A stretch of 64,000 nucleotides of DNA from Chthoniobacteraceae bacterium (GTDB lineage Bacteria > Verrucomicrobiota > Verrucomicrobiia > Chthoniobacterales > Chthoniobacteraceae): contig JAQGOL010000036.1 of assembly GCA_028293625.1 (NCBI GenBank), forward strand, positions 62,001 to 126,000, in the 5' to 3' direction. Both the position numbers and the translations under genes were made by a program. Shown here in pieces: positions 27,870 to 37,300 of the stretch. Under the pieces are notes generated by a model. That model was not told the origin of the DNA. It ran no database searches and worked only from the letters and a program-made list of their open reading frames with translations. The stretch's first letter is position 1; each line of letters begins with the position of its first letter.

Positions 27870-27893
27870 TTTCGAATCCCGTACGCGCTACCA
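27870..27893 (+). other. tRNA 3'-end-like sequence, probable attachment site
   Basis: TTTCGAATCCCGTACGCGCT followed by ACCA reads as a T loop, the 3' strand of a T stem, the 3' strand of an acceptor stem, a discriminator base and CCA. The matching 5' half is absent (no AGCGCGT at the expected position), so this is not a complete tRNA. It lies 109 bp outside the integrase start. It fits a duplicated tRNA 3' end left by integration; that is inference. Confidence 0.5.
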
Positions 27894-28835
27894 TTCTGTA
27901 ACCCTGAAAAAATAAAGGGTTCGGAGCGGTTTTCTTCCCTTTGCATCCCTTGGCGGTGAAATGCCAATCAGCAGCCATCCGGTTGGCACTGGATTTGGCG
28001 CCGTTCATCGCTTGATCGTAAATCACGAAAACCGCGGAGCCGAAGGGAGGTTTTTGGCTTGGAAAAGACGGTTTTTGGTGGCGGAGAAAGTGAGCAAACA
28101 GGAGAGTCTGTGCTCAATGGCCTGGGAAAAGCTTGGCTTTACCGGAAAGGCGCCTATCAGCCCCAACCACGGGTGCGCTTATTTCTTACGACGCTGCGGT
28201 CATGATTCGGTTCTGCAGACGCGTTAAAAAAACCGGCGGCGTTTTGATGCGTCTTGAGACAGCACCCCAGGCCGCTAACTTGCGCGCCGGGACCTGAGTA
28301 CCTGTTCTGTACAAGCATCGGGTGATTCCTCGCGCGATGAGTTGAATCAGCGCACGCCCCGGGAGCTCGCGCCAACCACGACACCCGCCTCAATAAGAAG
28401 CGGCTCTCTGGTGATGTCACGTGGTCTGTAGATACGCCTCGCCCGATCTTGTTAGCATCCGGAAACTGCCACGCTGCACGCACTCTTGCGCGCAAGTGAT
28501 AATCGGAATCTTTGGCAAAGGACATTCAGTCTCCGCGCGGGATTGCTGAGTGGCGGAATGTAAATCACTTCATTTTTAAGCGCGCGCGCGTCTTGGGAAG
28601 GGCGATACACGGGACCGAGATTATTTAGTTACTGCTTTCATTGAAGAGGTCCCGCTCTCCCATGGAAACCCCAAGCTTATCCCCGCGATCCATATATCGA
28701 ATTCGGCCACCGACTAACTGAAGAAGCCGGTTACCCTAATGATGATACGCATTTCATTGTAAGAAACCCTCTATTTAGAACTCTCGAGCGTTACTCTGGA
28801 ACAGAGCGGATTTATAGCTCCCGGATCTTTACTCT
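27894..28835. other. Gene-free stretch at the island/backbone junction
   Basis: About 940 bp. AACCCT-AGGGTT arms at about 27900-27921 could form a weak hairpin. Otherwise only short frames without support. The right end presumably contains the promoter of the giant secreted protein gene. Confidence 0.4.
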
Positions 28836-31800
28836 ATGGCATTAGCATACTTCAAAGAGGCCAAGCTGCGTACCGTCACGGTAGCGTCAGTCATGCTGGT
28901 TATTTCAACCGTTTTGTTCGCCGCCGCCAAACCCGACTGGTGGGTGGAACGCGGAGCGGTCAACCTAAAGCCGGCGGACGATTTTGCAGTCGCTAATATA
29001 GGTCAGCTTAAACAAATTGCCTCAAAGGCACGCGATGAACTTGATGCGTGGCTTTTGCCGGACGGTGCCGGTCCCGAAATCAAAAGCCTGATCGAGCGCT
29101 TTGGAATCAACCTAACGCAATTGCCGGGCGTGACTGCCACTCAATCAACTACCGCTTTTGGCGGCCTGGCATCGCGTGGAATCGATAATAACACCGATGG
29201 CGATTACAATCACGCATCGGTAACTCATACCGAAGGCGCCATTACTACCGCTGGCACGGTAAATTCCTCGTGGCAGGATCCATGGTGGCAGGTGGACCTC
29301 GGCACATCCCGTACAATTCATACTATCGAACTTTGGAATCGCACGGATAACCAGTGCGGCCCCCGGTTGGCCAACTTCTACGTTTTTGTCTCGGAAACAA
29401 GCATGGCGCAGACTTCACTTAAAACCCTGCTTGCCTCAAGCAGTGTCTGGAAGAGCGCAAAGGTGGCCGCGCCTCCATCACCTAACATACGCCTCAATGC
29501 AGGCAGCCGCCGCGGGCGCTATGTCATGATCAGAATCGAAGGACCGCAATACCTGCATCTTGCCGAGCTTAAAGTCTACGGAGCGGAAAGTCCCACGGCA
29601 GTGCCACCGGATGACTTTGCTGCGCTCACACTTGGCCAGCTTAAAACCGTCGCCAAGCCATTCTACGATAGACTTTCCAAGGCCGGATACAACGCTCCTT
29701 ACCCATGGCAAGGCCGCGAACTGGCAGCCGACGATCTGGCGCTTGCAAACATCGGGCAACTAAAAAGCATTTTTAGCTTCGATGTGCGCCCGCTTGATTC
29801 CATCCACGACTCTAATGGAAATGGCATCCCTGATTGGTGGGAAAATTTATATCTTGGTCACCTGATTACTAATCCGAATGACGATAAAGACGGTGACGGA
29901 ATCCCCGATGCCCAGGAGTATATGGCCGGAGGCAATCCCAATGCGTCTGATACTGATCATGATGGTATATCCGATGCCGACGAACTGGCGCTTGGAACAA
30001 ATCCAAATGAGAGCGACACGGACAACGATGGAGTAAAAGATAAGTTAGACCTCTATCCGACCGATCGGCGCCGCTCTTCCGATATTCCCGTCCTTCGCTA
30101 CGCAGTCATAGATGTCAGCACACCGATCACAAAAAATGATGACATCGAGATGGTCGCAGTGGACGATTCTAATAAAATCGGGTTCGTGCGAACCAATGCA
30201 CAAAGCACCGATGGTTTTTCAGTTCCTCTTAGTGCACTTGGCACATCTGTAATCGGGGCCCGGCTTCCGATGAAGTTCTCACCTCCTTACGAAAAGATTT
30301 CCGAAAATGATGTGAATTTTCTGTTGCGCGAGGATTACAGATACAATGTAAGAGGAATCAACGCGGACGGGAGATTTGTAGTAGACATTACTCTGCACGC
30401 CACGCTTTGCAGAGAATGGGCGGACGGCGATCCCTCTCCTCCACCTCCGCCACCCATCCCTGGGATGACCGGGTATCCAATTTTGGTTACGGAAACCAGT
30501 TTTATCGGTGTTAGTACATGGCTTGACGGCGCGATGCCGACGATGAAGCGCGCTTCAGTCTCTCCTTATTTAAGCTATGAAATGCAGCACTTGGGTTACT
30601 TCGGAAAAGGAATTGCAAACGGCGGCACTTTTTGGGGAAGAGACGGCGAGGACGATTTTAATACGTTTATCGGAGAGAGCCTCTTTGGCGGCGCATCAGG
30701 CGCTGCCAATATCCCTGGATTTGACTTTGGAATTGGGCAAATCAGCCAAAATGCGAAGGTTGCAGCAGGCAAAATAAAGGGCCCGGCAGGCCTGCCTTAT
30801 ACCGCTTATTGGAAGGATAACACGTTTCGCCCGTTATTCTCGGTAGAAGACTCTGAAACCGAGGTGCAGCTTATCGATGACAAGGCTGAAATGTTCGGCT
30901 TTTCACGATGGCTATCGCCGCTGCTTTATTTCAGCCATCTCGACCCCGGGGCCCAGCATCCTTTCTGGTATGTGGGTAACAACGCAGTCGATTTCTATAT
31001 CATGCTTCCAAAGGAATTCCAGCAGCAGGTTGTCTTCCTGTACGGGGATCGGGGCATTGTAGCTAATAGTGTGGGTGACATGCTTTTCTACGCCCATGTG
31101 GCGGATTCGCGCGATGGGGAGCCGATATGGCGGGAGGCTTTTCTATTGTGGGAAGTGCCAAAGAACGGGCGCGATTCACAACTGCGCGAAGTCGAATTTC
31201 CAGAGGGCTTCGAGGTAAAGCAAATGACGCCAAAGCTTGCCATGGCGGGCTTGGCAAAGCAGCCAAAGCTTGATGAATCCGGAATCCCCATTCCGGACCC
31301 CAGCAATCCGACGCTGGTTCTTAGAACAAGGCGAGCTGCGCTTCTGCTGCCCAGTGAAATATTGGTAGATGCAAATCGGGATAGAAAAATGAGCTTCACG
31401 GATCCTGCTATTCACCGAGGAGACTTAACGGCCATGGAAAAGCCCTACCAATTCTGGCTCAACAACGACTATGACAAAGGGGGATCGGTTGATCTGGATG
31501 ATACAATCAATTCCGGCCCAGGCGATCACTGGGAAGAGGATGATCAGGAAGGGGACCACGATCGCAACGACGGCGTCATTGAATGGATGCGCGACCTGGA
31601 AGACTTCACTCGACTTTGGATTTCCTTTCAAGAAATCACAGAACTTATCAGTCAGCCCGATGTTAGCGTTACATTGAAATTTGAACCCCCGGATGGGATC
31701 TCATGGAAGGCGGCGGATGGAGACCCAAAAATCAGGATCTTCAAAGCCGTCGAGCGTGATGGTGGGAGGAAGTATTTGGAGGATCCGAATGTCAGTTGGC

Positions 31801-33146
31801 TGCAGCTTGACAGTCACCAAGGGCCGGGAGGACAGCGCGACTTTAGCAAGGAGATGGGTATCGTTACTAAATCGGGTGCCTGCCAACTATCCAAAGAGTT
31901 TTTAAAAGATCTGTCGGAGACCAATCCGAATCGATACCTGCTGTTTGAGGGGCTCGAATCTGGCAAAGGAGCGTTGGTGCTGGCAATCAAGGTTAAAGGA
32001 AAGGAAATCGCCAAATATCCAGCCATCTATCTTGAACTAAAGGACGTTAAGGACATGTATGAGCAATGGAGCGTGGGCGAGGTTGTTCAACCTGGTGTCC
32101 AATACGCCGCCTGGCCATCCCTTGATTTGACTCCATTTTATGGGCCGACGACCAAGCCGATGATAGCCCCCTACGACGAAACCAAAGATTACATTCTCTA
32201 TGTCCATGGCTGGAACATGAAAATGTCCGAAAAGGGTTTTTATTCCGATACGGCATTTAAGCGATTATGGCATGAAGGATACAAAGGCCGGTTTGGAAGT
32301 TTCCGCTGGCCTACCTTCTGGTTCGCCGACAGCGCGCAGGACTCCTGGACGGGCCCGGGCTCGATATACGTTCCTATAATTGGAAGCTATATTCCCAGCC
32401 CCAAGCATTTTGATGGCAGCGAGCATCGTGCGTGGGTTTCCTCGGCTGGCTTGCTTAAGCTCTTCAATCAAATTAACCGAAGTAAATTTAAAGGGAATAT
32501 CCGGGTGTTTGCCCACAGCATGGGTAATATCGTCGTAAGCGAGGCGCTACACAGATCAAAAAGCGGCCAAGTTGTTGATACTTACATAGCTTCCCAAGCG
32601 GCACTCTCCGCGAACCTTTATGACGCTGCAGCTCCTCCTATGAAATACAGATCTAGCATGGGGCCAAACACGCCTGATGTTTTTTCTCATTACTACAAGG
32701 CTAGTAGCGTAAATTATATGAATTCTGTTTATATGAGAAACAAGGCGCGTAGGATACTAAACTACTTCAATCCGCAGGACTGGGCACTTGATTGGCCACA
32801 CTGGGAGCTAAATCAGCAGTTAAAGCCTGACGATAAATATGGCTATGTTGATCAAGCTTACGTGCGTTCTGATTATGATTGGTTTGCCCGTGCATTTACA
32901 CAACTTCATTTTGCCGCTGACTCTCATGAGATTTTCGCATGGGCTGCCGAGTCACGTTCTTACGCATTAGGCGCACAATGGGTGCAAGGAGTGATATCCC
33001 AGAATGTGGATTTAAGTGCAGCGCCAACAAAATTCGGTGCAGCTCACAAATGGCATAGTGGTCAATTTCGTGGAGCTTACAATGAACGTCGGTTATATTG
33101 GAAGCAATTGATGAATAATTTTGAGTTAAATAAAATATCTCAATGA
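28836..33146 (+). CDS. Giant secreted F5/8-type and alpha/beta-hydrolase protein
   Basis: A 1436-residue protein with an N-terminal signal segment (about residues 10-31). GQLK motifs recur three times at 54-59 (NIGQLK), about 266-270 (TLGQLK) and 305-310 (NIGQLK), each after an ADD/PDD-type lead-in; I recall such motifs in verrucomicrobial secreted proteins. Residues about 100-250 form an F5/8 type C-like (fucolectin) carbohydrate-binding domain. Residues about 325-410 are calcium-binding thrombospondin-3-type repeats (DSNGNGIPDWW, DKDGDGIPD, DTDHDGISD, DTDNDGV). The C-terminal part is an alpha/beta-hydrolase-like domain with HGW (1124-1126) and the nucleophile motif AHSMGN (Ser1228). It is probably a surface or exported esterase or lipase-like enzyme. 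The downstream gene overlaps it by ATGA. Confidence 0.75.
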   Translation: MALAYFKEAKLRTVTVASVMLVISTVLFAAAKPDWWVERGAVNLKPADDFAVANIGQLKQIASKARDELDAWLLPDGAGPEIKSLIERFGINLTQLPGVTATQSTTAFGGLASRGIDNNTDGDYNHASVTHTEGAITTAGTVNSSWQDPWWQVDLGTSRTIHTIELWNRTDNQCGPRLANFYVFVSETSMAQTSLKTLLASSSVWKSAKVAAPPSPNIRLNAGSRRGRYVMIRIEGPQYLHLAELKVYGAESPTAVPPDDFAALTLGQLKTVAKPFYDRLSKAGYNAPYPWQGRELAADDLALANIGQLKSIFSFDVRPLDSIHDSNGNGIPDWWENLYLGHLITNPNDDKDGDGIPDAQEYMAGGNPNASDTDHDGISDADELALGTNPNESDTDNDGVKDKLDLYPTDRRRSSDIPVLRYAVIDVSTPITKNDDIEMVAVDDSNKIGFVRTNAQSTDGFSVPLSALGTSVIGARLPMKFSPPYEKISENDVNFLLREDYRYNVRGINADGRFVVDITLHATLCREWADGDPSPPPPPPIPGMTGYPILVTETSFIGVSTWLDGAMPTMKRASVSPYLSYEMQHLGYFGKGIANGGTFWGRDGEDDFNTFIGESLFGGASGAANIPGFDFGIGQISQNAKVAAGKIKGPAGLPYTAYWKDNTFRPLFSVEDSETEVQLIDDKAEMFGFSRWLSPLLYFSHLDPGAQHPFWYVGNNAVDFYIMLPKEFQQQVVFLYGDRGIVANSVGDMLFYAHVADSRDGEPIWREAFLLWEVPKNGRDSQLREVEFPEGFEVKQMTPKLAMAGLAKQPKLDESGIPIPDPSNPTLVLRTRRAALLLPSEILVDANRDRKMSFTDPAIHRGDLTAMEKPYQFWLNNDYDKGGSVDLDDTINSGPGDHWEEDDQEGDHDRNDGVIEWMRDLEDFTRLWISFQEITELISQPDVSVTLKFEPPDGISWKAADGDPKIRIFKAVERDGGRKYLEDPNVSWLQLDSHQGPGGQRDFSKEMGIVTKSGACQLSKEFLKDLSETNPNRYLLFEGLESGKGALVLAIKVKGKEIAKYPAIYLELKDVKDMYEQWSVGEVVQPGVQYAAWPSLDLTPFYGPTTKPMIAPYDETKDYILYVHGWNMKMSEKGFYSDTAFKRLWHEGYKGRFGSFRWPTFWFADSAQDSWTGPGSIYVPIIGSYIPSPKHFDGSEHRAWVSSAGLLKLFNQINRSKFKGNIRVFAHSMGNIVVSEALHRSKSGQVVDTYIASQAALSANLYDAAAPPMKYRSSMGPNTPDVFSHYYKASSVNYMNSVYMRNKARRILNYFNPQDWALDWPHWELNQQLKPDDKYGYVDQAYVRSDYDWFARAFTQLHFAADSHEIFAWAAESRSYALGAQWVQGVISQNVDLSAAPTKFGAAHKWHSGQFRGAYNERRLYWKQLMNNFELNKISQ

Positions 33147-34177
33147 AAATTCAACGCATCACACTCACCGTTGGCCTTATTGTAATTGGATCTACTTGCG
33201 TTTTTCTTTTGTCATTTCTATCGCATAAATCCATTACATCTAACAGTGCAAGTCAATTAGATAACTCAGCTGCTTCTTTCCAAGTATCCAACTCGGATGC
33301 TACTGATACTCTGAAACGCAGAAATGACGAGAGAATACTAATGGCGTTTAATGCGGTTGAGTCATCCAATCAGCCTGTTGATTTTTGGGGTAAAATTATA
33401 GATCAAAATAATAATCCGGTGGCTGGGGTGAGGGTGGTGTATAGTTATATAACCGAGCATGGAACAATTAGTGACTTGTCGTGGGGCTTTGAGCGATATC
33501 ATCAGAGTGAGATAATAAGCGATCTTGCAGGAGAATTTTATATTGGAAATTTTCGAGCCAGGTTGCTGGAAATTAAATCGCTTGCTAAAAGTGATTACGA
33601 ATCTACAAAGCGCGGTGTTCAAAATTATGATTACTATGGTAGTACTTCAGAAGGGCGGTTTATCTCGAATAAGGATGTTCCGATAGTTTTTTTCATGATT
33701 GATAAAGAAGCAATGAAAGATGTGGTTACCTATGGTAGTGCTTTGGAAAGCGGAATGCAGGTGGTCGGTGATGGAGTGCCTGTTCGTTGGAACGTACGTT
33801 CTGGTAAAGCTGATTCAAACGGCGAGCTTCAAGTGACTTTTAAACGAGAACCAATTTTCTTAAGCAATTCCAGCGAACGATTGCAATGGAGCTTAAAAAT
33901 CGAATTGATTGGTGGCGGAATTATTGCGGCATCTCCGGCGGATGCCATTTATCGAGCGCCAGAAATCGGTTACTTGTCTACTATAGACTATCCCAAGGTC
34001 GAGCAGAAGCGGGGCTATCCTAATCAGGCTTTTTATTTTAAAGCTGCTGATAATAAATATGGACGGCTTCACTTGGAGCTTTATGCGGAGGATAAAGGCG
34101 AGTCTGCGCGCCTTTATATCCAGTCATGGCTGAACTCGAGTGGAGGGCGGCTTTTGGAGGCGGGATCAAATCCCTAA
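33143..34177 (+). CDS. Exported or membrane-anchored hypothetical protein
   Basis: A 344-residue protein with one N-terminal membrane/signal segment (about residues 7-27, LTVGLIVIGSTCVFLLSFLS). A beta-rich region at about 80-165 (FWGKIIDQNNNPVAGVRVVY) resembles a carboxypeptidase-regulatory-like fold. The remainder is not recognised. It overlaps the preceding hydrolase gene by ATGA, so the two are translationally coupled and probably function together at the cell surface. Its DNA and the end of the preceding gene are noticeably AT-rich compared with the neighbours, hinting at recent acquisition or weak selection. Confidence 0.6.
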   Translation: MKIQRITLTVGLIVIGSTCVFLLSFLSHKSITSNSASQLDNSAASFQVSNSDATDTLKRRNDERILMAFNAVESSNQPVDFWGKIIDQNNNPVAGVRVVYSYITEHGTISDLSWGFERYHQSEIISDLAGEFYIGNFRARLLEIKSLAKSDYESTKRGVQNYDYYGSTSEGRFISNKDVPIVFFMIDKEAMKDVVTYGSALESGMQVVGDGVPVRWNVRSGKADSNGELQVTFKREPIFLSNSSERLQWSLKIELIGGGIIAASPADAIYRAPEIGYLSTIDYPKVEQKRGYPNQAFYFKAADNKYGRLHLELYAEDKGESARLYIQSWLNSSGGRLLEAGSNP

Positions 34178-34259
34178 AGTAGTCAGTCAGCCCCGTGGGT
34201 TATCCGGAGGATGATCGCCGCCATAGCATGGGAGCGTCATGAATATCGACACCTGCCTC

Positions 34260-34502
34260 TTAATGCGTGCTGTATGTTACGACTTCCTTGTATTCCTCGT
34301 GCGTGACCGTGCGGCTTCGGGAATGAGTGGTTGGGCGATAAACGACGCCGGAATTGCCGCGGGGATTCGAGTGAACCAATCTGCTCGAAATGTAAGGGTT
34401 GTAAGCGACGTTGCGGACGGGGGCAGTGTCCCAGAAATCGTCATGATGGACGCAGGCGCAGCTTAAAACACACAAGGCGAGGGCAATGCCAATCTTAGGC
34501 AT
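34260..34502 (-). CDS. Small probable lipoprotein
   Basis: An 80-residue protein from ATG 34502 (MPKIGIALALCVLSCACVHH). The hydrophobic stretch ends in Cys-containing LSCAC, consistent with a lipobox-like cleavage, though the residues around the cysteines are not the textbook LAGC. The mature part is polar, with a basic His/Arg/Ser/Thr-rich region (HSRSRTVTHEEY). It is not otherwise recognised. A longer frame from 34565 is less likely because the signal would be internal. Confidence 0.55.
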   Translation of the reverse strand: MPKIGIALALCVLSCACVHHDDFWDTAPVRNVAYNPYISSRLVHSNPRGNSGVVYRPTTHSRSRTVTHEEYKEVVTYSTH

Positions 34503-34648
34503 AAGCCGCTGTTTGCGCACGGTATTTGAAGTTTCAACAGCAACGCGGAGGCAGTGGGCAGGCATAAATAGGTGGTCTGGACGCCTGCAACCGGATTGCT
34601 TGGCAGACGGTGATGAGCGTTTTGCCAGACAACGCGGGTGAGAGAAAA

Positions 34649-35152
34649 CTAAAACTGAAGCCGGCCGTGTTGTTCGCCTTCCTCAATATTGGGAGTGGTT
34701 CCGGTCGCGTAAGCTTTGGCAGCTTCAAACAGGTAGGATATTTTCTTTAATCCCTGGGTATCCCAGAACTCGCCTTCGATGGGCTCTACGCTAATGAGTG
34801 CCAGGTTCGGCTCCTCTTTGCCTTTGGGAAACCAAACCTTGAATGGCTCCTGCCATAGCTCCTCGATTTTTTCTCTGTCATGGATCAGACTGGCCCGGCC
34901 TTGGAGAGAGAGGTAAGTGCTTCGATCGTTCTGGCAAACCACCTGCACGTCGGACTCGGTCTCGATTTCGTGGGCCTTGGCGGTTTCCGAATCGGTGATG
35001 AACCAGAGTTGCCCATCGGATTCCACCTTGGCCAGGGCCATCGGACGCGCCCGAAGTTTGCCGTTCCCGGCGTGAGTCACCAGCATGGCCACTTTGAATT
35101 GCTCCAGGAGCCGGTGAAAGTGCTCGTGTTGCTTGGAAATGGTGGGTGTCAT
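34649..35152 (-). CDS. Pyridoxamine 5'-phosphate oxidase-family protein
   Basis: A 167-residue protein of the PNPOx-like split-barrel FMN-binding type (general stress protein 26 group). Family segments include VAMLVTHAGNGKLRARPMAL, LWFITDSETAKAHEIE and VVCQNDRSTYLSLQGRASLI, and the end has FWDTQGLKKISYLF. It probably binds FMN or a related flavin, but the exact reaction is unknown. It stands alone, downstream of the CPA2 antiporter genes on the same strand and separated by 72 bp. Confidence 0.85.
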   Translation of the reverse strand: MTPTISKQHEHFHRLLEQFKVAMLVTHAGNGKLRARPMALAKVESDGQLWFITDSETAKAHEIETESDVQVVCQNDRSTYLSLQGRASLIHDREKIEELWQEPFKVWFPKGKEEPNLALISVEPIEGEFWDTQGLKKISYLFEAAKAYATGTTPNIEEGEQHGRLQF

Positions 35153-35224
35153 ACTAATAAAATCGCGTGCCTTTCCAAAGCTGGCCGGACCGCCGTATAA
35201 CTCCCGCGCGCTCCAATAAGACCG

Positions 35225-37267
35225 TTACGCGTTTTCTCTACCCGCCGGCGTGTCGCTCAGGAACAGACGTGCTGATGCGAGTTGTTCACTGCTTCCGAGG
35301 AGAATCAGGACATCACCGGTTTGCACTTCCTCGTCCGGACCGGGGTTGATGATGTTGCCGCCCGAACGCTCAATGCTGACCACGCTGGCGCCGGTTTTTG
35401 TCCGCAACCGCATCTCGCCGATCATCCTGGCAGTGGCGCGGGAGGTTTCAGTAATGACGACGCTGGCCAATTCGGCGTCCCGGAGTGCCGGCGGCAGCGC
35501 AACAGGCTCGGCGGCGGCATGAGCGGTGGAAGGTTGCGCGAAGGTTTCGTGCAAGGCGATCTGCGCTTTGGCGTGGATCTGAATCAGTGAGCGCCGCAGC
35601 AGGATGACGGACGCAATGAGCACCAATGCAAGCACCAGGAGCACATTCCACGAGGGAAGAATCGCCGCGCTTAATAGAAAAATAAAGAGCAGCAAGGCGA
35701 TGCCGCCGGCAATGAGCACGGTGTGGGAGACGATCGCACGCAACGGGACAGTGTTCTCGTCCTTGGTTGTCACGCTCATTTCGGAAATGAGCATTCCTGC
35801 GGCCTGGAGTTTGCGAAATACGGCGATGAGCATCGGCAAACTGACCAGCATCGCGCTTAGCCAAAGGATCGCTTTCACGTTGTTCTCGCTCCCTGGGATA
35901 TGGCCGAGCCACGTCAATTCCCGGGTTCTTAAAAAGTTTGCCGTGATGAAAACAGCCGTCACAAGGATCAGGTTGAGCCCGATCTGCAGGCCCCAGCGCC
36001 GAAGCAGTTTGGCTCCCAGGTTGCCGCCGCCACTTTCCCCCAGCCTGCCAACCCAGCTTGTATACGAGTCCAATGAATTTAAGACCGCCACGGGTGCGAC
36101 TCGATCGAGCCGGTTGACGAGCCAGTCGGAACTCCGCACAAGATACGGCGTTGTGAGAGTGGTGAGCGCGGAGACCGCGACGGCAATGGGATAAACAAAG
36201 TCGCTGGTGACTTTAAGCGAGAGTCCCATGGCGGCGATGATGAATGAGAACTCGCCAATCTGTGCCAGGCCCATGCCGACCCGCACCGAGGAGCGCAGGT
36301 CATTGCCGGCGACAAAAGTCCCGAATGCGCACGCCACGAGCTTGCCTAAAATGACCACGGCGCTGATGACCAGGATCGGCACCCAATATTTGACCAGCAG
36401 GGCCGGATCGATGAGCAGTCCGATGGAAACAAAAAAGACCGCGCTGAAAAGGTCGCGCACCGGATGGGTAAGCGCTTCAATTTTCCCGATCTGGCGCGCT
36501 TCGGCAATGATCGCCCCGATTAAAAAAGCCCCCAGCGCGACGCTGTAGCCTAGCTTGACGGCAAGCAGCGCCACCCCAAAACAGAGCCCCACGACGGTGA
36601 TCAGGAGCGTTTCGTTGCTTTTAAATCTGGCGACGTAATTAAGCAGGCGCGGCACGGCGATCAGTCCGGCCACGAGCAGCACGCCAAGAAACGAGGTCAG
36701 CTTGATCACCGTGGTTCCGATGTCCGCCACCGAAAGCGAACCGGTGGTGGCGAATCCGGAGAGAAGCGCGATCATCACGATGGCGAGGATATCTTCGACA
36801 ATCAGGATGCCGAAGATGAGCTGGGCGAATTTCTCACGCGACTTGCCGAGCTCTTCAAGCGCCTTGATGATGATGGTCGTCGAGGAGATGGAGAGGATCG
36901 CTCCGAGGAAAATGCTATCCATTTGGCCCCAGCCAAAAAGCAAGCCGATCTCGTAACCGGCCCAGATCATGAGGACGATTTCCAGCGAGGCGGCAATCAG
37001 GGCGGTGGCGCCGACTTCCGTGAGTTTGCGCAGGCTGAATTCGAGCCCGAGTGAAAACATCAGAAAGATGACGCCCAGCTCAGAAAGCGTCTCGATCGTA
37101 TGCTCGTCGGCGATGAGCGGAAACGGCGGCGTGTGCGGGCCGATAATGACCCCGGCCAGGATGTAACCGAGCACGACCGGCTGCTTAAGCTGGCGAAAAA
37201 GCACGGTGACAACAGCCGCCACGATCATGACGATCGCCAGGTCCTGTAAAAATGTAGCGTTATGCAT
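35225..37267 (-). CDS. CPA2-family cation/proton antiporter with TrkA-C domain
   Basis: A 680-residue membrane protein of the CPA2 (KefB-like) family. The N-terminal Na+/H+ exchanger domain has about twelve hydrophobic helices, with the LGYILAGVIIGP start motif, LGVIFLMFSLGLEFS and SISSTTIIIKALEELG typical of this group. A second hydrophobic region (about residues 430-560) leads to a C-terminal TrkA-C-like domain (about 600-675). It likely exports K+ or Na+ in exchange for protons. It lies 33 bp downstream of a second CPA2 gene on the same strand, suggesting an operon. The substrate is not shown by the sequence. Confidence 0.9.
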   Translation of the reverse strand: MHNATFLQDLAIVMIVAAVVTVLFRQLKQPVVLGYILAGVIIGPHTPPFPLIADEHTIETLSELGVIFLMFSLGLEFSLRKLTEVGATALIAASLEIVLMIWAGYEIGLLFGWGQMDSIFLGAILSISSTTIIIKALEELGKSREKFAQLIFGILIVEDILAIVMIALLSGFATTGSLSVADIGTTVIKLTSFLGVLLVAGLIAVPRLLNYVARFKSNETLLITVVGLCFGVALLAVKLGYSVALGAFLIGAIIAEARQIGKIEALTHPVRDLFSAVFFVSIGLLIDPALLVKYWVPILVISAVVILGKLVACAFGTFVAGNDLRSSVRVGMGLAQIGEFSFIIAAMGLSLKVTSDFVYPIAVAVSALTTLTTPYLVRSSDWLVNRLDRVAPVAVLNSLDSYTSWVGRLGESGGGNLGAKLLRRWGLQIGLNLILVTAVFITANFLRTRELTWLGHIPGSENNVKAILWLSAMLVSLPMLIAVFRKLQAAGMLISEMSVTTKDENTVPLRAIVSHTVLIAGGIALLLFIFLLSAAILPSWNVLLVLALVLIASVILLRRSLIQIHAKAQIALHETFAQPSTAHAAAEPVALPPALRDAELASVVITETSRATARMIGEMRLRTKTGASVVSIERSGGNIINPGPDEEVQTGDVLILLGSSEQLASARLFLSDTPAGRENA

Positions 37268-37300
37268 TTGAACAAACGTGCGGGCTTAAGTGACCCGGCT

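Noticed and set aside
27818-27893. A complete tRNA gene next to the integrase
   Set aside because: Only the T loop, 3' stem strands and CCA are visible; the sequence 76 bases upstream does not pair with the acceptor strand and no anticodon arm is found.
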